Below, one piece after another: positions 1-6,350 of a stretch of DNA of 7,148 nt. A program made the translations under genes and the position numbers. The notes below the pieces were generated by a model. That model searched no databases. It was not told the origin of the DNA and was given only the letters and a program-made list of their open reading frames with translations. Numbering within the stretch: position 1 is the first letter of the stretch; the number at the start of each line of letters is the position of its first letter. Location: assembly GCA_020854975.1 (NCBI GenBank), contig JAHKLQ010000048.1:1-7148 (forward strand), given 5' to 3'. This DNA comes from Methanobacterium sp. Lineage in GTDB: Archaea > Methanobacteriota > Methanobacteria > Methanobacteriales > Methanobacteriaceae.

Positions 1-519
1 GTGATTTTTTTCGCTTGTGGTATGTTGGGTTATATTCCAATTTTGCTGGTATTTCTTCCACTTATTTGCCCCATTGTAACTGGAATTCCGTTTATGTTAT
101 TTTTAACCAAGGTAAAGAAATTTGGAATGGTTACCATAATGGGATTTATTGTGGGTTTGGTCATGTTTTTAACCGGACATACCTTTGTACCCGCCATAAC
201 AGGATTGGTATTTGGTTTGGCTGCAGATTTAATATTTAGAGCAGGTAATTACCAAAGCTTTAAAAATTCTGTTCTGGGATATGGAGTATTCAGCATGTTC
301 ATAATTGGAGCCATGATCCCCATGTGGGTTATGAGAGATAGTTACTTTGCACATATGAGTTCCAGCATGGGAACTGAATATGTTACCACAGTGATGGCAC
401 TCACTCCTGACTGGATGCTCTTTGCTCTGGTAATTGTTGCTTTCATAGCAGGCATTATAGGAGCTTTTCTTGGAAAATCTGTCCTGGAAAAACATTTCAA
501 AAGAGCAGGCATAGCCTAA
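1..519 (+). CDS. ECF transporter S component, Trep_Strep/MptD family (5' end cut off)
   Basis: This is the membrane-embedded, substrate-binding subunit of an energy-coupling factor importer; the ligand of this family is not known. The 172 visible residues are almost entirely hydrophobic helices: about 5-30, 42-58, 62-79, 90-110 and 136-158. Features I recognise from the Trep_Strep family are the GIPFMLFLTKVKKFG block (28-42), the AGNYQS segment before a helix (81-86), the RDSYFA loop (112-117), the ALTPDW loop (133-138) and the GKSVLEKHFKRAGIA tail (158-172). The GTG at base 1 is probably an internal valine. Family members usually begin about 20-25 residues earlier with a further helix part, so the true start lies outside the window. 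The C-terminus is complete, ending in TAA. The ecfT gene follows after 36 bases, so they are surely co-transcribed. Family assignment is confident; substrate is unassigned. Confidence 0.87.
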   Translation: MIFFACGMLGYIPILLVFLPLICPIVTGIPFMLFLTKVKKFGMVTIMGFIVGLVMFLTGHTFVPAITGLVFGLAADLIFRAGNYQSFKNSVLGYGVFSMFIIGAMIPMWVMRDSYFAHMSSSMGTEYVTTVMALTPDWMLFALVIVAFIAGIIGAFLGKSVLEKHFKRAGIA

Positions 520-555
520 CTAAGATGAGAAAAGAATAGATAAGAGGATAATTTA

Positions 556-1278
556 ATGAACTGTGAAATTCTACAATCTTCAGATACCCGTGCAAATCTT
601 AAAATTGACCCCAGAACGAAAATTATTGTACTGGTAATACTGAACCTGATTGTATTTGGGGAAACAGCACATTACGCAACCCTATTCATGGTTGCCATCC
701 CCTTTTTTCTTTTATTATTAAGTAAAAGAGAAAAAGCAGCATTGATCTATATTTCAGCCTACACCTTGGCATTACTGGGAGAAATATTTCTTATACCTGT
801 AACCCATGGGGTCTTAAACATACTGATTGTAATGATCACCAATCTTTTAGTTCGGATGATGCCGGGAATTGTCATGGGATACTATTTAATAGTTACCACC
901 ACTGTAAGCGAGTTTTTAGCATCAATGGAAAAAACTAGAATTCCGGAAATTATAGCCATACCCATTTCAGTAGTTTTCAGATTTTTTCCAACTTTAATTG
1001 AAGAGATTCGTACCATAAAAGATGCTATGCGCATGCGGGGAATTGGATTTAATCTAAGGACGGTTAAATCTCCATTAATACTATTGGAATATATTATGGT
1101 ACCGTTATTGATCAATGCGGTTAAAACTGGAGATGAATTATCTGCGGCTTCATTAACCAGAGGACTTGGTAACCCTGTAAAACGAACCCATATCTGTGAA
1201 GTGGGGTTTCATATTCAGGATATAATTTTATTAATCTTTTCTGCTGTGGCATTAATTATTTTTATCTTATTTAAATAG
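556..1278 (+). CDS. ecfT: ECF transporter transmembrane coupling protein EcfT (CbiQ-like)
   Basis: EcfT links the S component to the ATPase and transmits the ATP-driven motion across the membrane. The 240-residue protein fits the CbiQ/EcfT family. It has an opening DPRTK motif (18-22), hydrophobic segments at about 22-35, 41-56, 63-82, 86-100 and 105-120, then a long cytoplasmic helical region and a last membrane helix at about 220-239. The two coupling-helix signatures that dock in the ATPase grooves are present in variant form: AMRMRG at 157-162 and SLTRGLG at 199-205. Both keep the invariant Arg-Gly but have Met or Thr in place of the usual Ala. The ATG start is supported by a GAGGA ribosome binding site at 544-548, seven bases upstream. 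The stop codon TAG (1276-1278) overlaps the ribosome binding site of the next gene, which suggests tight coupling of translation. Confidence 0.92.
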   Translation: MNCEILQSSDTRANLKIDPRTKIIVLVILNLIVFGETAHYATLFMVAIPFFLLLLSKREKAALIYISAYTLALLGEIFLIPVTHGVLNILIVMITNLLVRMMPGIVMGYYLIVTTTVSEFLASMEKTRIPEIIAIPISVVFRFFPTLIEEIRTIKDAMRMRGIGFNLRTVKSPLILLEYIMVPLLINAVKTGDELSAASLTRGLGNPVKRTHICEVGFHIQDIILLIFSAVALIIFILFK

Positions 1279-1291
1279 GGAGCTTTTTAGC

Positions 1292-2836
1292 ATGCTTGAA
1301 ATAAAAAACCTTAATTTTTCATATAATGAAAATAAGAAAGAACCAGATTTAAAAAATATCAATCTTAAGATTAAAAAAGGAGAAATGATCCTTCTATGCG
1401 GAGAATCAGGTTGTGGAAAGACTACTTTAACCCGGCTTATCAATGGCCTGATACCACACTTTTATGAAGGTTCAATAAATGGTCAAGTTATGATAAATGA
1501 CTTATCCGTAGAAAAAAGTCCCATATATGAAACAGCGAAAATAATTGGATCAGTATTCCAAAATCCGCGTTCCCAATTTTTTAATGTTGATACCAACAGT
1601 GAACTGGTTTTTGGTTGTGAGAATATGGGACTTCCTGTTGAAGAAATTCAAAAACGGCTTCATGATGTGGTATCAACTTTTAATATTCAGCATCTGTTAA
1701 ATAAAAGCATTTTCAAACTATCAGGTGGAGAAAAACAAATAATTGCTTGTGCTTCAGTCTCAGCCAGTAAACCTCAAATCTTACTTTTAGATGAACCCTC
1801 ATCCAACCTCGATTCTGCGTCAACCTGGGATCTTAGAAAACTAATTTCAATATGGAAAAATGCAGGAAACACGGTTATAATAGCAGAACATCGCCTGTAT
1901 TATTTAAATGACTTAATAGATCGTATCATCTACATGAAAGATGGCAAAATTCACAAGGAATTAAGTAGAGATGAGTTAAGATCCATGGATAATAAATCAT
2001 TTTTACAATTAGGTCTTCGTCCTTTATCTTTGGAAGATCTTTCTAAAAATAAAAAGGATTTTTCACCAAAACCCTCAAAACCAAATGATATTAACACTCA
2101 TCTAAATCTAACCAAATTTAGATATTCTTATGGGAAAAAAATAGCAATTGACATAGAACAATTGGAAGTTCCCCAAAATGAAGTAATAGCCATAATTGGT
2201 AAAAATGGAGCTGGAAAATCTACCTTTGCCCGGTGCCTTTGTGGACTTGAAAGAAAATGTAAAGGTTTGTTGGAAAAGGAAGGAAAAAGTCTAGGAAATA
2301 AAGAACGTTTAAAGCTTTCTTATATGGTTATGCAGGATGTAAACCATCAAATTTTCACTGAAAGTGTTGAAGACGAAATTTTACTCAGTATGGAATATGA
2401 TAAATCCACAGAGAAAACTGAAGAGATTTTAAAAAATCTTGATTTATTACATTTAAAAGATACTCATCCCATGGCATTATCCGGAGGACAGAAACAACGG
2501 GTGGCCATTGGCAGTGCAATTGCATCAAGAAAAGAAATTATCATATTTGATGAACCAACCAGTGGTTTAGATTTAAAACACATGAAAGAAGTGGCATATA
2601 ATATAAAAAAACTTCAAAAAAAAGGAATTATCATCTTTATTATTTCTCATGACCTGGAACTTATATTGGAATGCTGCTCCCATGTTTTACATTTTGAAAA
2701 AGGCAAAGTAGTTGATAATTATGTTTTGGATGATGCTGGAGAAGAAAAATTAAAACATTTCTTTATAAACCCAATCAAAGATACTAACATCCCCATAACT
2801 TCACCTGTATTATTGTTTCCACCCAAAAGATGCTAA
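1292..2836 (+). CDS. ecfA: ECF transporter ATPase, two fused nucleotide-binding domains
   Basis: This cytoplasmic ATP hydrolase powers the ECF importer. At 514 residues it is two ABC ATPase domains in tandem, equivalent to EcfA1 plus EcfA2 in one chain. Domain 1 has Walker A GESGCGKTT (37-45), Q-loop Gln90 in VFQNP, signature LSGGE (143-147), Walker B ILLLDEP (163-169) with catalytic Glu168, and switch His200. A charged linker of about 240-272 follows. Domain 2 has Walker A GKNGAGKST (303-311), Q-loop Gln348, signature LSGGQ (396-400), Walker B IIIFDEP (416-422) with Glu421, and switch His453. Both sites look catalytically intact. A tail of about 35 residues (480-514) ending PPKRC is outside the core fold. 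Start: ATG with GGGAG at 1278-1282, nine bases upstream. It belongs to the same operon as the S component and ecfT. Fused EcfA proteins are common in archaea, so the fusion is not itself unusual. Confidence 0.94.
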   Translation: MLEIKNLNFSYNENKKEPDLKNINLKIKKGEMILLCGESGCGKTTLTRLINGLIPHFYEGSINGQVMINDLSVEKSPIYETAKIIGSVFQNPRSQFFNVDTNSELVFGCENMGLPVEEIQKRLHDVVSTFNIQHLLNKSIFKLSGGEKQIIACASVSASKPQILLLDEPSSNLDSASTWDLRKLISIWKNAGNTVIIAEHRLYYLNDLIDRIIYMKDGKIHKELSRDELRSMDNKSFLQLGLRPLSLEDLSKNKKDFSPKPSKPNDINTHLNLTKFRYSYGKKIAIDIEQLEVPQNEVIAIIGKNGAGKSTFARCLCGLERKCKGLLEKEGKSLGNKERLKLSYMVMQDVNHQIFTESVEDEILLSMEYDKSTEKTEEILKNLDLLHLKDTHPMALSGGQKQRVAIGSAIASRKEIIIFDEPTSGLDLKHMKEVAYNIKKLQKKGIIIFIISHDLELILECCSHVLHFEKGKVVDNYVLDDAGEEKLKHFFINPIKDTNIPITSPVLLFPPKRC

Positions 2837-2867
2837 TACAGATTATTTACTGGAGAGGGTGATTTAT

Positions 2868-3491
2868 ATGAGTTTAAGTAGGAAAATTTTTGCAAATACA
2901 CGTAAACCTGGAAAAGGCGTAACTGGCAAAATAATGTTGAAGATGATGAATATCATGCATAATAAAAATGCTTTGTGGTGTTTAAGTAATATAGAAATAG
3001 AAAAAGCAACCAACATCCTGGAAATTGGATGTGGTGGTGGGAAAAATATTTCCAATCTATTAAAAAAAGCACCCCATGCCAAGGTTTATGGTGTGGATTA
3101 CTCCCAAACAAGTGTTAAAAATTCAAGGAAATTCAACAGAAACGCAATTGCAGAAGGGAGAGTAGATGTTGTTCATGGAACTGTTTCATGCCTCCCCTTT
3201 GAAGATGGGAAATTTGATCTGGCTACTGCCTTTGAGACCATTTACTTCTGGCCAGATATAATCAACGATTTTAAAGAGGTTAAACGTGTTTTAAAACCCG
3301 ACGGTAAATTCTTCATCTGTAACGAATTATCTAAAGGAGAAGAAGCCGAAAAATGGACTAATATAATCGACATGAGTGTTTACAGCGAAGAACAGCTAAA
3401 ATATGCACTCATTAATGTTGGTTTTAGTGATGTAGTCTCATATGAACATGAAAATGGAAAATGGTTATGTATGATTGCTCAAAAATCTTAA
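2868..3491 (+). CDS. Class I SAM-dependent methyltransferase, last gene of the ECF operon
   Basis: This is predicted to transfer a methyl group from S-adenosylmethionine to an unknown acceptor in the cytoplasm. Counting from the ATG at 2868 (207 residues), motif I is LEIGCGGG (51-58), the acidic residue ending strand beta2 is Asp77 in YGVDYS, the beta4 region is FDLATAFETIYFWPD (about 116-130), and the post-motif segment VKRVLKPDGKFFI (138-150) is typical of the Methyltransf_11/25 fold. The basic N-terminal segment before motif I (Met-Ser-Leu to about 45) may help select the substrate. An in-frame GTG at 2859 would add three residues, but the strong GGAGAGGGTGA ribosome binding site (2852-2862) sits five bases before the ATG and overlaps that GTG, so I prefer the ATG. 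Its start is 31 bases after the ATPase stop with no sign of a terminator between, so it is probably co-transcribed with the transporter. A link to the imported substrate is inference. Confidence 0.88.
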   Translation: MSLSRKIFANTRKPGKGVTGKIMLKMMNIMHNKNALWCLSNIEIEKATNILEIGCGGGKNISNLLKKAPHAKVYGVDYSQTSVKNSRKFNRNAIAEGRVDVVHGTVSCLPFEDGKFDLATAFETIYFWPDIINDFKEVKRVLKPDGKFFICNELSKGEEAEKWTNIIDMSVYSEEQLKYALINVGFSDVVSYEHENGKWLCMIAQKS

Positions 3492-3613
3492 AATCTTACA
3501 AAATAAGGATTGGAAAGTCATTTATCATTATCATACCAAAATACCTAAATCAAGGCGTATTTAACCCATATTCCGCATAATAACTCGATAAATGTATAAA
3601 GGAACATAATGTA

Positions 3614-4243
3614 ATGCCAAAAAAAGAAGAAAATGTTTGGAATCGTTTTTCATCTGTTTATGACCGATTTATGAAAAAAGACGAAGCGGCATATCAGGAT
3701 GTCATCCAACGGATTGTTCGAGAGCTCAACCCAGAGGATCATGTGCTTGAAATTGCCACTGGCACAGGTATCATTGCCCTAGGACTTGCTCACCATATTA
3801 AGTGTATTGAAGCCATTGATTTTGCACCAGACATGATAGAGGCGGCGTGCAAAAAGTCAAAACAGTCTTACGTAACAAATATTAATTTTTCTGTTACCAA
3901 TGCGTATGATCTTCCCTATGCCTCCGACAGCTTCGATGCGGTTATTATAGCTAATACCCTACATATCATGCCAAATCCAAAAAAAGCACTTGCAGAAATT
4001 AGAAGGGTACTCAAAACAAATGGTTTGCTTTTTGCACCTACATTTATACACGCCGGTAGTAAGAAGGCAGCTATACTTTCTCAACTGATGTCACTAACAG
4101 GTTTTCGCACCTATCATAAATGGACAATGATGAGTTTCCAAGCCTTTCTTGAAGAAAACGGATTTTCAATTGTGGATTCCTCTTTAATCAAAGCATCTTT
4201 TCCTCTGGCTTATGTTGTTGCAAAAGAATCCGAAACATTATGA
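3614..4243 (+). CDS. Class I SAM-dependent methyltransferase, bacterial-like
   Basis: A 209-residue methyltransferase of the UbiE/Methyltransf_11 type with unknown acceptor. Motif I is LEIATGTG (45-52), with Asp69 (AIDFAPDM) as the ribose-binding acid. DLPYASDSFDAV (99-110) followed by ANTLHIM (113-119) forms the motif around beta4, and EIRRVLKTNGLLFAPTF (128-144) the beta5 region. The N-terminal NRFSSVYDRFM segment and C-terminal KASFPLAYV end resemble small Firmicutes methyltransferases more than the neighbour at 2868-3491. The two share only the general fold. Its codons look less AT-biased than its neighbours (for example GCGGCGTGC near 3842), judged by eye, which would fit lateral acquisition. 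Start: ATG with AAAGGA at 3598-3603, ten bases upstream. A 122-base gap separates it from the ECF operon. No U-tract lies in the gap, so either read-through or an own promoter (a weak TATTTAA near 3559-3565) is possible. Confidence 0.85.
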   Translation: MPKKEENVWNRFSSVYDRFMKKDEAAYQDVIQRIVRELNPEDHVLEIATGTGIIALGLAHHIKCIEAIDFAPDMIEAACKKSKQSYVTNINFSVTNAYDLPYASDSFDAVIIANTLHIMPNPKKALAEIRRVLKTNGLLFAPTFIHAGSKKAAILSQLMSLTGFRTYHKWTMMSFQAFLEENGFSIVDSSLIKASFPLAYVVAKESETL

Positions 4244-4251
4244 AACATTAT
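4232..4251 (+). repeat. 10-bp tandem duplication spanning the stop codon of the second methyltransferase
   Basis: GAAACATTAT occurs twice head to tail (4232-4241 and 4242-4251). The TGA stop of the methyltransferase (4241-4243) is formed at the junction of the two copies. With only one copy the frame would stay open for about 13 more codons, to TAG near 4290. This may be replication slippage that shortened the protein; it could equally be chance in AT-rich DNA. Confidence 0.6.
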
Positions 4252-4255
4252 TTTT
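4251..4255 (+). terminator. Possible weak U-tract terminator after the second methyltransferase
   Basis: A run of five T on the plus strand begins eight bases after the stop codon. Archaeal termination often needs only a U-tract, but five T is short, so this is a weak candidate. Convergent transcription arrives from the SRPBCC gene on the other strand. Confidence 0.3.
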
Positions 4256-4327
4256 CCAAAAAAATATTCCATTCCCCATTAGATACCAATAGATGTGAAA
4301 TAATGGCTTAACTATATTAATAATATT

Positions 4328-4335
4328 AAAAAAAA
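4328..4335 (-). terminator. U8-tract terminator for the SRPBCC gene
   Basis: Eight consecutive A on the plus strand read as U8 in the minus-strand transcript, about 80 bases past the SRPBCC stop codon. No strong GC hairpin precedes it, which is usual for archaeal U-tract (aCPSF1-dependent) terminators. The same region must separate two convergent transcripts. Confidence 0.45.
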
Positions 4336-4416
4336 TGTATACTTCTTTTCATATTATGGAGTTCAATGGTTGGTCGTATTTATTGTTAAGAGAAAGTAGG
4401 TTTAGGTTCAACGAAG

Positions 4417-4896
4417 TTAATATTGACCAGTTTCCAGTATCCTTTTTAAATTTACATTATCTTCTTTCATATCCTGTGAGATCAAATCCCAGTTAGCCTT
4501 CTTACGGACTAATACCCTGAAAATTATGAAATTTATGATATTACCTATGATAGGAGTTTCCAAACCAAAACTTTCGATGTGAGTAAAAACACAACCACTC
4601 TCTGTTGCTTCTGCCATGAATGTTATGTGTCCTAAACCAGAATTGGTTTTAAAATCCACTCTAAAACCATTTTTATTAATTTCTTTCCTTGTAATCTCAC
4701 CTTTAATCTTATAAATGGTTCCATTTACATTTTCTTCAAAATAGATCCAGTCACCCACATCCATGGAACCAGTTAGCTTCTCAAATTTCACATGGTTGGG
4801 ATGCCACTTTACAAAATTCTCATCCAGATTAATAAGCCAACTATAAAGCTTTTCCAAGGTTGTATTTATCGTTACTGAATCTTTTAGAGTTATCAT
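4417..4896 (-). CDS. SRPBCC-fold (START/Bet v1-like) protein of unknown ligand
   Basis: A 159-residue cytoplasmic protein with the layout of the SRPBCC superfamily: an opening beta strand (ITLKDSVTI, 2-10), a helix with conserved Trp20 and the WHPNHVKFEKL element (31-41), GDWIYFEE (48-55), alternating strands at 61-70, 77-84, 89-96 and 102-108, and a long C-terminal helix from about 113 to 153 that would close the hydrophobic cavity. Such proteins bind or modify lipids, polyketides or other apolar small molecules. No catalytic residue can be named here. It has no signal peptide; the stretch IIGNIINFIIFRVLV (116-130) is hydrophobic but belongs to the expected last helix. Start: ATG preceded by GGGGA, eight bases upstream. 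It is transcribed alone, convergent with the second methyltransferase and with 371 bases before the next gene. The fold is fairly certain, the function unknown. Confidence 0.8.
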   Translation of the reverse strand: MITLKDSVTINTTLEKLYSWLINLDENFVKWHPNHVKFEKLTGSMDVGDWIYFEENVNGTIYKIKGEITRKEINKNGFRVDFKTNSGLGHITFMAEATESGCVFTHIESFGLETPIIGNIINFIIFRVLVRKKANWDLISQDMKEDNVNLKRILETGQY

Positions 4897-4950
4897 TTAT
4901 TTTCCCCAATTTTTACTTGATAATATGTTCATATATCAAAAAGAAAGAAG

Positions 4951-4960
4951 TTTTAAAAAA
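4951..4960 (-). promoter_or_regulatory. Candidate TATA element for the SRPBCC gene
   Basis: The minus strand reads TTTTTTAAAA here, about 55 bases before the ATG. It would place transcription start near 4930 with a leader of about 35 bases. AT-rich context makes this uncertain; a second candidate (GATATATG, 4930-4937) lies closer to the gene. Confidence 0.3.
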
Positions 4961-5256
4961 TAGTACAATGGACTTACAAATTTCATTTGGCACATGTGAC
5001 ACATATTCATTTATCAATTCTGGGTTCATGCATCCGGGTACCTACTTTCAATATTAACCTTTTTTTGTTCACCATGCTTCAAGTTACCCTTTACCAATCA
5101 ATTTAGATACCTACTTTTTCAGGATATAGGGATTCTTTCAACCATTAATATGCCAAGTTCCCCCCTCAAATATGTAAATTCTAGCCCAATACTTACCATA
5201 TCATGAACAACACTTTATAGATGATTGATTACTTGATTTTCCCCCCATTGTTTGTG

Positions 5257-5262
5257 AAAAAA
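5257..5262 (-). terminator. Short U6 tract after the ZIP gene
   Basis: Six A on the plus strand give U6 in the ZIP transcript, five bases after the stop codon (CTG-TC-TTTTTT-CAC on the minus strand). It is a plausible but short archaeal U-tract terminator, and no hairpin is apparent. Confidence 0.3.
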
Positions 5263-5267
5263 GACAG

Positions 5268-6077
5268 TTACCCCAAAGCAACATCCAAGACCATCATGAT
5301 AATAAATCCAGCCATAGCTGCAACTGTGGCCAGGTCAATATCTTTATCCTGCTGACATTCAGGGATTATATCCTCAATTACCACAAATATCATGGCCCCT
5401 GCTGCAAAGCTTAATGCATAGGGAAGAATTGGTGTAAACATGGTTACCAGTAAAGCTCCAATAACTCCTGCAACAGGCTCCACAAATCCAGATAATTGAC
5501 CATAGAAAAAGCTTTTTTTCCTGGATAATCCTTCACCCCTAAGTGGTAGTGATATGGCAACGCCTTCTGGAATGTTTTGAATACCAATACCAATGGCCAG
5601 GGCTAATGCAGCGACTAGTGCAGCATAGGATGTTTCCATAGTCAATGCTCCGAAAACAACCCCCACTGCCAGACCTTCAGGAATGTTATGCAGGGTCACC
5701 GCAAGTACCAGTAATCGATTTCTATGCCAGGTGGTTTTAATACCCTCTGCCTCATCCAGGGCGCAGCCAGGATGGAGGTGAGGGAGTATACGATCCACTG
5801 AAGCTAGAAACAAACCACCCATCAGGAACCCAAGTGCTGGCGGTAACCATTTAAAGGCACCCAGGGGTTCAGACAGTTCTATGGCAGGGGCTAGTAAAGA
5901 CCAGTAACTGGCAGCCATCATAACCCCTGCAGCAAATCCCAGTGAAGCATTGAGAAGTTTCCGGTTAACATCCCTAACAAAGAGTACTATAGATGCTCCA
6001 AGGGCTGTCATTAACCAAGTAAACATGGTGGCTAAAAGTGCCAGTATTACTGGAGGATAATCAAGTATGTAATTCAT
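5268..6077 (-). CDS. ZIP-family divalent metal transporter (GufA/ZupT-like)
   Basis: An integral membrane carrier predicted to bring a divalent metal (Zn, Fe or Mn) into the cytoplasm. With residues counted from the upstream GTG at 6086, about eight helices are visible. The two metal-binding helices carry HNIPEG (133-138, TM4) and QNIPEG (170-175, TM5), the paired motif of the GufA/ZupT branch. FVEP (201-204) and VIEDIIPE (237-244) supply further acidic residues in later helices. A short loop with HLHPGC (103-108) between helices is the only histidine-rich segment. I prefer the ATG at 6077 (269 residues) because GGGATGTG lies six bases before it, whereas the GTG at 6086 is part of that same element. 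Two DtxR-type operators lie in its promoter and the regulator gene is immediately upstream, so repression by metal is expected. Metal preference cannot be read from the sequence; iron or manganese fits the regulator class. Confidence 0.9.
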   Translation of the reverse strand: MNYILDYPPVILALLATMFTWLMTALGASIVLFVRDVNRKLLNASLGFAAGVMMAASYWSLLAPAIELSEPLGAFKWLPPALGFLMGGLFLASVDRILPHLHPGCALDEAEGIKTTWHRNRLLVLAVTLHNIPEGLAVGVVFGALTMETSYAALVAALALAIGIGIQNIPEGVAISLPLRGEGLSRKKSFFYGQLSGFVEPVAGVIGALLVTMFTPILPYALSFAAGAMIFVVIEDIIPECQQDKDIDLATVAAMAGFIIMMVLDVALG

Positions 6078-6127
6078 TTTATTCACATCCCTTTAATTTA
6101 TAAGAAAATTTTTAACCAACCATATTT

Positions 6128-6143
6128 TTTAGGTATGCCTAAA
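6128..6143. promoter_or_regulatory. DtxR-type operator 1 of the ZIP promoter
   Basis: TTTAGGTATGCCTAAA is a near-perfect 16-bp inverted repeat; only one symmetric pair, beside the centre, fails. It is a close match to the TTAGG...CCTAA half-sites recognised by DtxR/IdeR-family repressors. It sits around the predicted transcription start of the ZIP gene, about 50 bases before the ATG, where a bound dimer would block initiation. Its centre is 21 bp from that of operator 2. Confidence 0.85.
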
Positions 6144-6149
6144 TTATTG

Positions 6150-6163
6150 TTAGGTATACCTAA
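6150..6163. promoter_or_regulatory. DtxR-type operator 2 of the ZIP promoter
   Basis: TTAGGTATACCTAA is a perfect 14-bp palindrome. It lies directly downstream of the TATA element, between it and the predicted start of transcription. The 21-bp spacing to operator 1 equals about two helical turns, so two repressor dimers would bind on the same DNA face. Confidence 0.88.
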
Positions 6164-6167
6164 ATAT

Positions 6168-6182
6168 TTTATAAGGTATAAA
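6168..6182 (-). promoter_or_regulatory. TATA element of the ZIP promoter
   Basis: The minus strand reads TTTATACCTTATAAA, a TTTATA-CCT-TATAAA inverted repeat holding two possible TATA cores. The nearer core (6168-6173) would set transcription start at about 6145, leaving a leader of roughly 65 bases. On the plus strand the centre also reads AAGGTATA, half of the operator motif. Confidence 0.6.
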
Positions 6183-6252
6183 GTTTGCTATTCAATTTGA
6201 TGAAAATATAATTTCCAGAAAATAATTCTAAAAAGGATAGGTGGTCGATTTT

Positions 6253-6282
6253 AAAAAAAAGATTATTTCAATATTAAAAAAA
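6253..6282 (-). terminator. Double U-tract terminator of the regulator gene
   Basis: In the minus-strand transcript a U7 run (6276-6282) is followed by a U8 run (6253-6260), about 70-100 bases after the stop codon of the regulator. Consecutive U-tracts without a GC stem fit archaeal termination. They lie before the ZIP TATA element, so the two genes are probably separate transcription units. Confidence 0.55.
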
Positions 6283-6350
6283 TAAGATATAATATTTGAT
6301 AAAATGTGGAAATAGAGTTAAATGAAGAGTTTGAAAATTTATGATTCAAC

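Larger units (their letters stand above)
4897..5267. other. Gene-free stretch of 371 bases between the SRPBCC and ZIP genes
   Basis: It holds the upstream region of the SRPBCC gene (right of 4896) and the 3' region of the ZIP gene (left of 5268). Seen directly: an ATATG-TT-CATAT inverted repeat at 4923-4934, a CACATGTG palindrome at 4991-4998, the word ACCTACTTT at 5040-5048 and again at 5108-5116, and two C6 runs (5160-5165, 5241-5246). A plus-strand frame of 65 codons at 4860-5057 starts inside the SRPBCC gene on the opposite strand and lacks a ribosome binding site, so I do not call it. I see no tRNA, no convincing structured RNA and no gene remnant I can identify. Confidence 0.6.

Noticed and set aside
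1..3. GTG at the first base as the true start of the S component
   Set aside because: Family members have about 20-25 more N-terminal residues, no ribosome binding site can be seen, and the frame runs open to the window edge.
3483..3499. AAATCTTA repeat at the 3' end of the first methyltransferase as a terminator or attachment site
   Set aside because: It is a short AT-rich direct repeat without a U-tract or stem, and no integrase or tRNA is nearby.
3541..3549. ATACCTAAA, another operator half-site upstream of the second methyltransferase
   Set aside because: No TTAGG arm lies at the required distance; a single half-site is expected by chance in AT-rich DNA.
4401..4409. TTTAGGTTC, a half-site of the DtxR operator
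   Set aside because: The matching CCTAA arm is missing and the position is 3' of the SRPBCC gene, not in a promoter.
4860..5057. A 65-codon plus-strand open frame overlapping the SRPBCC start
   Set aside because: It begins inside an opposite-strand gene, has no ribosome binding site, and its sequence resembles no family I know. It is most likely a chance frame.
5160..5246. Two G6 runs on the minus strand that look like strong ribosome binding sites
   Set aside because: The frames that follow close after fewer than about 20 codons and show no coding character.
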